Shown here piece after piece: positions 58,131 through 64,000 of a stretch of DNA of 64,000 nt. Under the pieces are notes generated by a model, which saw only the letters and a program-made list of their open reading frames with translations, ran no database searches and had not been told where the DNA came from. The stretch is from Maniola hyperantus (lineage: Eukaryota > Arthropoda > Insecta > Lepidoptera > Nymphalidae): contig NC_048546.1 of the NCBI RefSeq assembly GCF_902806685.2, positions 1,984,001 through 2,048,000 of the forward strand, given 5' to 3'. Numbering within the stretch: the first letter of the stretch is position 1; every line of letters starts with the position of its first letter. Position numbers and translations under genes: made by a program.

Positions 58131-58877
58131 GCACTGAATCCAATTTCCTATGAAGTTAAATTAACGGAGCGGTCGGTGTTGACCTTTGAGAAGTTGAACT
58201 GGGGTAATTCGTTAGTTGGCGGAAAATTCAGTACGTCGGTTAACGGTACTGAGGGAAAAATCCGTACCACAGTGCAGGAATCGCAGTATGGCTAGAATAA
58301 AAAAAATGCAGTAGTTAATAGTCAGTTGATATTCATAAGTTTTGAATTAGTGTGCATTGTACTGTATAATTTTTTTCTATATTAATATTATAAGGTGGAA
58401 AGGTTGGTTTGTTTGTAATGATAAATTCTGAAAATACTGAACCTAGAGACTACTAGACTTAGAGAAGTCACTACCAGATTTTGGGTATAAAATTCTACAC
58501 TCACCAAGTTGATGAGATGTTTATCCTCATAGATACTGAAACGTGAAAAAATACACTGCTCAAAATGATGGGTACAGACTACAGAAATGATTTTGATGCT
58601 GTGATAAATCTCGAATCAATGTAAGTAACCTACAAATCGGGTCCAATTAAATCTACGACAAACTATCCAGCTGTTCGTTCTAATCTATGTTCCCCACCAA
58701 AGGAAATGAGCTTTTGATATCCCTCCGTGTCCAAACCAATCTCTCTTCCAACGAAAAACGCATCGCAAACAGTCGCCGGCGGATATTGCATTACGCGTGA
58801 AAACGCGTAATTACTCACGGAATTGGAACACCCTGTAGCTTTTGCTACGGTATTTATGATACAGTTTTAGGCAACCC
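58131..58877. other. No recognised feature
   Basis: Nothing was recognised. Confidence 0.3.
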
Positions 58878-59097
58878 TTATTATAAATGCGAATGTGTTT
58901 TTGTTTGTTGGTTTGTCCTTCAATCACGTCGCAACGGTGCAACGGATTGACGTGATTTTTTGTATGGGTATAGATCAAGACCTGGAGAGTGACATAGGCT
59001 ACTTTTATCGCGAAAAATCAAAGTGTTCCCACGGGATTTTTAAAAACCTAAAACGTCCGCTAATCGGATTAAGTCGCGGGCATCAGCTAGTGAATAA
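58878..59097 (+). mobile_element. REP-J, near-complete
   Basis: TTATTATAAATGCGAATGTG, GTTTGTTGGTTTGTCC, GCAACGGATTGACGTG, GAGTGACATAGGCTAC, CCCACGGGATTTTTAAAAAC, AAGTCGCGGGC-ATCAGCTAG|T. Confidence 0.8.
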
Positions 59098-59099
59098 TA

Positions 59100-59220
59100 T
59101 TTCATTCGGAAAGGCATTCCAAACCAGTGGTAAATTAAACTAGTTGACGATTTAAAAGCACTTGTAGGTACAAGTTTACTTAAATAAAAATGTAATCTAT
59201 TCTATTCCATTTATTCCATA
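59100..59220 (+). mobile_element. LINE tail (GAATA)n type
   Basis: AAAGGCATTCCAAACCAGTGG, GATTTAAAAGCACTTGTAGG, GTTTACTTAAATAAAAATG and (CTATT)n. Confidence 0.6.
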
Positions 59221-59224
59221 CAAC

Positions 59225-59400
59225 ATGATGCCCGCAACTTCATTTTCCCTAAAAATTTCAGGTATAAAAAGTTGCCTATCTAACTCTGCAGGTATTTAAC
59301 GATTACATAAAAAATCATCCGTTGCACCGTTGCGGCGTAATTGAAGGACAAACGAATAAACCAACAAACAAACACACCTTCGCATTGATAAAATTACAAA
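59225..59400 (-). mobile_element. REP-J, diverged
   Basis: GATGCCCGCAACTTC, then AAATCATCCGTTGCACCG, TTGAAGGACAAACGAATAAAC, AACACACCTTCGCATTGATA. Confidence 0.6.
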
Positions 59401-59514
59401 TTTTTATTTATGGATTCATAGTTATAAGAACCTATCCTACTGTTCTATTTATTCTATAGCCGTAAAATAGTATAAAAATATGTATAGGTTCTCATTTACC
59501 CACCTAAATTAAAG
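59401..59514. other. No recognised feature
   Basis: A short AT-rich spacer. Confidence 0.25.
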
Positions 59515-59734
59515 CTAAGTATATATAAAAGGAAAAGCTGACTGACTGACTGACTGATCTATCAACGCATAGCTCAAACTATTGGTCGGATCGGGCTGAA
59601 ATTTGGCATGCAGGTAGCTATTATGACGTAAGCGTCCGCTAAGAAAGGATTTTTGAAAATTTAACCCCTAAGGGGGTAAAATAGGGGTTTGAATTTGTGT
59701 AGTCCACGCGGACAAAGTCGCGAGCATAAGCTAG
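59515..59734 (+). mobile_element. HEL-B copy
   Basis: TATATATAAAAGGAAAAGC, (GACT)n, GGTCGGATCGGGCTG, ACGTAAGCGTCCGCTAAG, GGGGGTAAAATAGGGG, GCGGACAAAGTCGCGAGC, ATAAGCTAG|T. The 5' TC is eroded. Confidence 0.8.
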
Positions 59735-59924
59735 TAAAAACTAAACAGTTCTGCGCAGCCATTTCATAACGAGAAAAACCTAAAGGAAAAGTCTTCGAAC
59801 CTAAAATATAATAAGGCGTCTGAAAAGGTATGGCAGCTATAGAAAACTGCTGACAATAAAACCAGGAATTTATTTAGAGAGAATAGTCCAAAGGCGAACA
59901 TCGAGCGAAGTTGCAGGGCTTTCG

Positions 59925-60562
59925 TAATAGAGAGAGAGCCAGTGAGGACCAGACCTACGTTATTTTATAAAAGCTGCAAGTTTCTCTGCGCATTGTCCCC
60001 AACACACGGAAGAACGATCAGCGACTGTATGAAGTTTGGATCATCGTGCTTTTGGCAACAGTATAAAAGATTTCGTTAAAGCATAAAGTGTAATTTTTTA
60101 CACCTTTATTACCTGTTATCTGCCAAAAAAGCTGTGATAGCCTAGTGGTTAGGACGTCCGCCTTCTAATCGAAGGTCATCGAACTTTTCGGAGTGATATA
60201 CCTTTTAATTATTAAATATCACTTGCTTTAACGGTGAAGGAAAACATCGTGATTAAACCTTCATACCTGAGAGTTCTCCATAATGTTTTCAACGGTGTGT
60301 GAAGTCTACCTATCTGCACATGGTCAGCGTGGTAGACTCACACTACAGACTCTCACTACAGAGCACGGGTCTCACTCTGAGAGGAGACCCGTGCTCTGTA
60401 GTGAGCCGGCGATGGGTTGATCATGATGATGATGATCTACCAAAGTCACGATGATCCAAACTTAATTATCGCTAATCGTTCCTACTTATTTTCGGGACAA
60501 TGCGTATAGAAACTTTCAGCTTATATAAAATGACGAAGATCTGGCCTCCTCGGGATCTTAGC
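59925..60562. mobile_element. MITE-O foldback split by a SINE-M
   Basis: The left arm (GAGCCAGTGAGGACCAGACC, TTATTTTATAAAAGCTGC, GCGCATTGTCCCCAACAC, GTTTGGATCATCGTG) is the inverse of the right arm (CACGATGATCCAAACTTAA, TTTTCGGGACAATGCG, CTTTCAGCTTATATAAAAT, GATCTGGCCTCCTCGGG). The loop has TTTTTACACCTTTATTACC. A SINE-M lies in the loop. Confidence 0.75.
60119..60446 (+). mobile_element. SINE-M nested in MITE-O, with target duplication
   Basis: AAGCTGTGATAGCCTAGTGG to GGGTTGATC plus (ATG)n. It is flanked by tctgccaaa and tctaccaaa; the uninterrupted sequence at 56708 reads TCTCCCAAAGCC, which confirms the site. Box B is deleted (GAAGGTCATCGAACTTTTC), so this copy would not be transcribed by Pol III. 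A local duplication GAGCACGGGTCTCACTC / GAGACCCGTGCTCTG makes a small hairpin near 60361. Confidence 0.85.
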
Positions 60563-60759
60563 CTATAAAGTAAAGGCAACTCCGGTGACTTACCTTTTAC
60601 CACGTGCAAGTTTAAACTTAGTCTAGTTCGTTTCAAAACTCTCTGCACAGTTTTGCACATACTTCAGACAAGACTGTCTTAAGACATCATTTAAGAATAT
60701 TATGATGTCTTCACAAGACGATTGAAAAAGAATAATCACTGATGATTGCTTGTTAATTC

Positions 60760-60978
60760 CCGTGGGAATTCTTTAATTTCTTCAAAAATAAACTCAAATA
60801 TAAGCTTAAATAATAAGCTTCTTTTCTTTTATCTTTCTTAATCTTTGGGATAAAAACTAGCCTATACCTGTCTCTTGGGTGCAAGTTATCTCTGTACCAA
60901 ATTACGTTAAACTAAGCAGATAGGCCTTGAAAACGTAACAGACAGACACACAGATACACCTTGACATTTTAATATGGA
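60760..60978 (-). mobile_element. REP-J, degenerate
   Basis: CCCGTGGGAATTCTTTAATT, GGGATAAAAACTAGCC, GTGCAAGTTATCTCTGTACC, AACAGACAGACACAC. Confidence 0.5.
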
Positions 60979-62040
60979 TTTTTGTACTCTATTCATAACT
61001 AGAAACTTTTAAAAAATGGCGTCGCATGTCTGAACTTAGTACTTTTCCAGTACACTCCAAGTTTAAATTCAATCTAGCCTTAGAAATTTCTCCGTAAACA
61101 AACAGGGTGCTCCAGTTCTTAGAGAGTAAAGGCGGAGGTAATGACGTGTCTGTAAGTAAGCTTTACCTACTTATGCATTCAAGACTTCATTATGTTCCCA
61201 ATATTTTGAACTCTATATTTTAGTAAAGATTTTTTTATAAAGACTAACTTCGTTCATGTGAAATCCGGTTTTTTTATTTGTTGATGTTTTAATTTTTTGT
61301 AATTTTTTAAATTTCTTTCTTAGTAGGAGTTTAAATTCTAAAGAAAATCTCATGCCAAATCTTAAGTTTTCATGATTTTGCTTTGAGCACTTCTAATCTC
61401 GAACTGAGATAAATCTTAGACAAAATAAATTCACGCGCCCGAGGACAAGGCAAAAAGGGAAAATAAACTAAAAAATAACCACGTAACTTTTAATAAAAAT
61501 AACGATAAATGGCTGAATAAAATGCAAGTACATTTATGAATTGTCACCTAAAAGTAAACATGGAAATTGCTGCTATAAAATATTCGCAGCCATTTTGTGT
61601 TGTTGCTATTTCAAAATGGCGCAATATAGTGAATTTCTTAAAATGCATCATAAATAAACCGCTGCCTCGGCTATAGTGTACGGAACCTGGCTGTAATGGT
61701 TTCTAAAGGTGTAAATTTTTGTAACATGTGATCTAAGTTTTGAAATAGCAAATTTGCTATTATACACACACACACACATGCATGTTGTGCCTTGTGAATC
61801 ACCTGCTAGGTATATTTACTAGTTACTTAATTATCATTGATTTCAATATTGTAAAGCTTGCTTACTATTATAATTAATAACTATTTTTAAGTATGTAATC
61901 TGTTAAACAAAATTGTAATCCTATTAGGCCTTACTTTAGTGTTAAGTCTTAAATGTAAAACTATATTATCTGTAACGCTGTTGATTACAAATAAATAAAT
62001 AAAATAAAATAAAATAAATAAATAAAATAACTTTTAATAT
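60979..62040. other. 1 kb without recognised elements
   Basis: A (CA)n run lies at 61764-61776 and (AAATA)n at 61989-62030, the latter preceded by TCTGTAACGCTGTTGATTAC, which looks like a LINE or retroposon tail. AAAATGGCGCAATATAG lies at 61613. Confidence 0.3.
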
Positions 62041-62110
62041 TTGCTTTATAAAATAACGAAGGTCTGGCACAAGCTGGCTCTCTCTCTCTCTCTCTCTCTC
62101 TATAAGATAT
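62041..62110. mobile_element. MITE-O arm with (CT)n
   Basis: TTTATAAAATAACGAAGGTC, TGGCACAAGCTGGCTC, then (TC)n to 62101. The dinucleotide run grew from the CTCTCTC end of the arm. Confidence 0.65.
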
Positions 62111-62261
62111 TTAGCACAGAGCATGACACAGCGACTCGGCATAGAGTATGATAAATTAATGAACAGGAACCAGAGATGACATGTAACACTTATTCTTTGC
62201 TTTTTCTATACTTAATACAGTTTACGCTTTTTCTTTTTAAAGTTCCTTGTCTGAAAATGTC

Positions 62262-62484
62262 AATGAAATCAAAACCTATAGGGTACTTCCCGTTGACCTA
62301 GAATCATGAAATTTGGCTGGTAGCAATGTCTTACAAGTTACAACACAAGTTAACACAACTAAAGAAAAAATCCGAAAAACGTGATTTTGTGGTTACATCA
62401 CAAAAAAGTATTAATTTTTCTAATTTTCTCTTTGGTAAGGAACCCTTCGTGTGCAACTCCGACTCGCACTTGACCGGTTTTTAT
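62262..62484 (+). mobile_element. REP-A, internally deleted
   Basis: AACCTATAGGGTACTTCCCG, TGACCTAGAATCATGAAATT, CGTGATTTTGTGGTTACATC, then GGAACCCTTCGTGTGCAAC, CGACTCGCACTTGACCGG. Confidence 0.7.
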
Positions 62485-62687
62485 GTTTACACGGCGATTC
62501 ATTGCACATTGTACTGTACATTCAAACAAACCTGCCACACTGTTGTGATAGATTCGTTAATTATGCGCCTCATTTACATTTAATGCTTTTAATAGTTGCG
62601 ACGTGAAAAATGAGATTTTGACTACGGAACGCTGGGATATTATGTTAATTTTGTATAATATTTAAATGTAATAGAAGCTGGTGCTTG
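62485..62687. other. No recognised feature
   Basis: Nothing was recognised. Confidence 0.25.
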
Positions 62688-62860
62688 TTAGCGTTCCGTA
62701 CTAAAAAGTATAAAACGGAACACGCATGGAACCACTAGCTTGGATATCCCTCTGTAAATCTGTTTGTCACGGCCGTTTTATTTATTTAGAAACTTGTAGC
62801 TGAAAATAGTTGTAGAAATTTGTTAGCTGTACAATAAAAATTCACGCAGTTTTTGAAAGA
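62688..62860 (+). mobile_element. REP-K-like 5' part
   Basis: TTAGCGTTCCGTACTAAAAAG, ACGGAACACGCATGGAACC, GTTTGTCACGGCCG. Weak match to the REP-K/REP-A opening. Confidence 0.4.
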
Positions 62861-62929
62861 AAATATAGCACAGATCTATTAAAATCTCATATTTACTGAG
62901 TTATAGTGGCACCAATTTTTATTTAGGTT

Positions 62930-62980
62930 ACAAGTTAGATCTTGACTGCGATCTCATCGAATGTTGGCATATGAACCGCG
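62930..62980 (-). mobile_element. SINE-H scrap
   Basis: GGTTACAAGTTAGATCTTGA, CTGCGATCTCATCG corresponds to the last 40 bases of SINE-H on the minus strand. Confidence 0.55.
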
Positions 62981-63395
62981 CTAATGATTTTTTTTAATAC
63001 TGATATTAGCTGACCTATATTGATTTATTAATTTATATGCCAGCCCTATATAATAGGTAATATGGTGTTCATAATGCAGGGTACTAAAATTTGAAATGCG
63101 GGAATTCGCTACTACCTGTATTTAACTAAGAACCCATCAGTTAGAACTTAGAAGCTTACTTCAAAGTATGTATAATCTCGTAGCCTTGATCGTAGAACAC
63201 GTAACGGTAGTTTTCGTAGAGCGTCTACGATCTTCGTAGTTTGTTGTCTACCGTAGTATCACGTAGCGTTATGCTACACTATATTTTGAAGAGAATTACA
63301 CGAACGCCTTTAGTAATATTCTACTGTGTTTATATTGTGCAAAACTATATTATATAAACTATATTGTTAGTTTTATATTACATCTATCCCATAAA
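62981..63395. repeat. Unrecognised sequence with a CGTAG-rich palindromic patch
   Basis: Between 63177 and 63275, CGTAG or CTACG occurs about ten times (CGTAGAGCGTCTACG is itself a hairpin; ACCGTAGTATCACGTAGCG). It may be a small MITE or satellite seed. Confidence 0.4.
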
Positions 63396-63608
63396 TATTA
63401 TAAAGGCGAAAGTTTGTATGTGTATGTGTGTTACTCTTTCACGTAAAAACTACTGGACGGATTCGGCTGAAATCTGGAATGGAAATAGATTAACCTTGCT
63501 AATATGCTAACACATAATATGCTACTTTTTATGCCGGAAAATCAAAGAGTTTCCACGGGACTTTGAAAATCTTAAAGCGCGAACCAAAGTCGCGGGCTAC
63601 AGCTATTA
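63396..63608 (+). mobile_element. REP-J variant
   Basis: ATATTATAAAGGCGAAAG, GTATGTGTATGTGTG, CTACTGGACGGATTCGGC, TACTTTTTATGCCGGAAAAT, CCACGGGACTTTGAAAATC, AAAGTCGCGGGC, TACAGCTA. Confidence 0.7.
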
Positions 63609-63629
63609 TAATATATAGCCGTGATAGCC

Positions 63630-63738
63630 GACTGGCGCGGGCGTAGCCAGGAGCTACTTTTTATCCCGGGAAATCAAAGAGTTCCCAGGTTAAAGATCTA
63701 AATCTAGGCGGACGATTTCGCCGGTATCATCTAGTATT
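63630..63738 (+). mobile_element. REP-J, 3' part
   Basis: GAGCTACTTTTTATCCCGGG, AAATCAAAGAGTTCCC, GGCGGACGATTTCGCCGG, CATCTAG|T. Confidence 0.6.
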
Positions 63739-64000
63739 CTTATATTTTAAAAAAAAAGTTTAAAACATGTTTTAAATTATGCATTCAATATTCAGTGTCA
63801 GCCAATATTTCCCATATATTTTTGAGGTAACAGCTGACAGACAGACGAGTAGCTCGCAGCAATTCATATGCAAATAAGTACGTTTTCCATCACGTCGAGT
63901 CGACGTCGCTACTGAAGCGGCGGTGAACATCCCGCGCTCGTGTATAATAATTCATTCATACACAGATTATACAGTACATACTGTGTTTATATTAACAAAA
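63739..64000. other. No recognised feature
   Basis: A GC-rich patch GTCGAGTCGACGTCGC (63893) is followed by GAAGCGGCGGTGAACATCCC. It could belong to a host element continuing past the window edge. Confidence 0.25.

Overview
The window is a gene-poor, repeat-saturated stretch of an animal nuclear genome, almost certainly from a moth or butterfly (Lepidoptera). The evidence is the set of dispersed repeats. There are tRNA-derived SINEs of the Metulj type, many copies of Helitron-like repeats carrying GACT/GTCT microsatellites, 3' ends of non-LTR retrotransposons ending in (GAT)n, and many AT-rich palindromic MITEs. I recognise no intact host protein-coding gene, rRNA or functional tRNA. Nearly every open frame over 60 codons is an accidental frame through a repeat.

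Layout. 1-5.9 kb: fragments of two LINEs, a REP-A element with a SINE inserted in it (12-bp target duplication), a GC-rich TIR element with TAA duplications, two HEL-B copies and one REP-I. 5.9-8 kb: the least repetitive, most GC-rich stretch, with one weak candidate exon. 8-16 kb: REP-A and REP-K copies, nested HEL-B in REP-J, a tandem pair of MITE-P, and two copies of a foldback MITE. 16-21 kb: LINE remains, three MITE-L copies (the first at 14.5 kb) and a duplicated 350-bp block at 20 kb. 21-26.3 kb: mostly unrecognised sequence. 26.3-28.1 kb: a THAP-domain transposon remnant whose termini match the foldback MITEs, followed by a foldback element whose 85-bp arms enclose a retrotransposon RNase H fragment. 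28-37.5 kb: LINE tails, a full third-type SINE, a pogo-like element, REP-A copies, a SINE ending in a terminator-like hairpin, and nested MITEs. 37.5-47 kb: four LINE 3' ends and a triplicated SINE-containing block. 47-56 kb: a REP-K copy, a SINE interrupted by a second TAA-flanked element, and a 20-bp minisatellite fused to a LINE 3' end. 56-64 kb: MITE-O copies, one split by a SINE, and more REP-J and HEL-B.

How the parts relate. Nesting gives relative ages: SINEs lie inside MITEs, MITEs inside HEL-B copies, and a TAA-flanked element inside a SINE. The Metulj-like SINE shares its 3' tail with the LINE 3' ends, which fits mobilisation by that LINE. The THAP remnant is a plausible relative of the autonomous source of the foldback MITEs. 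The region could be intergenic or a long intron. Both-strand nested transposons without host genes also fit a piRNA-source locus, but sequence alone cannot show that.

Names such as HEL-B, REP-A, REP-J, REP-K, REP-I and MITE-P/L/O/N/R/S are working labels used only here.
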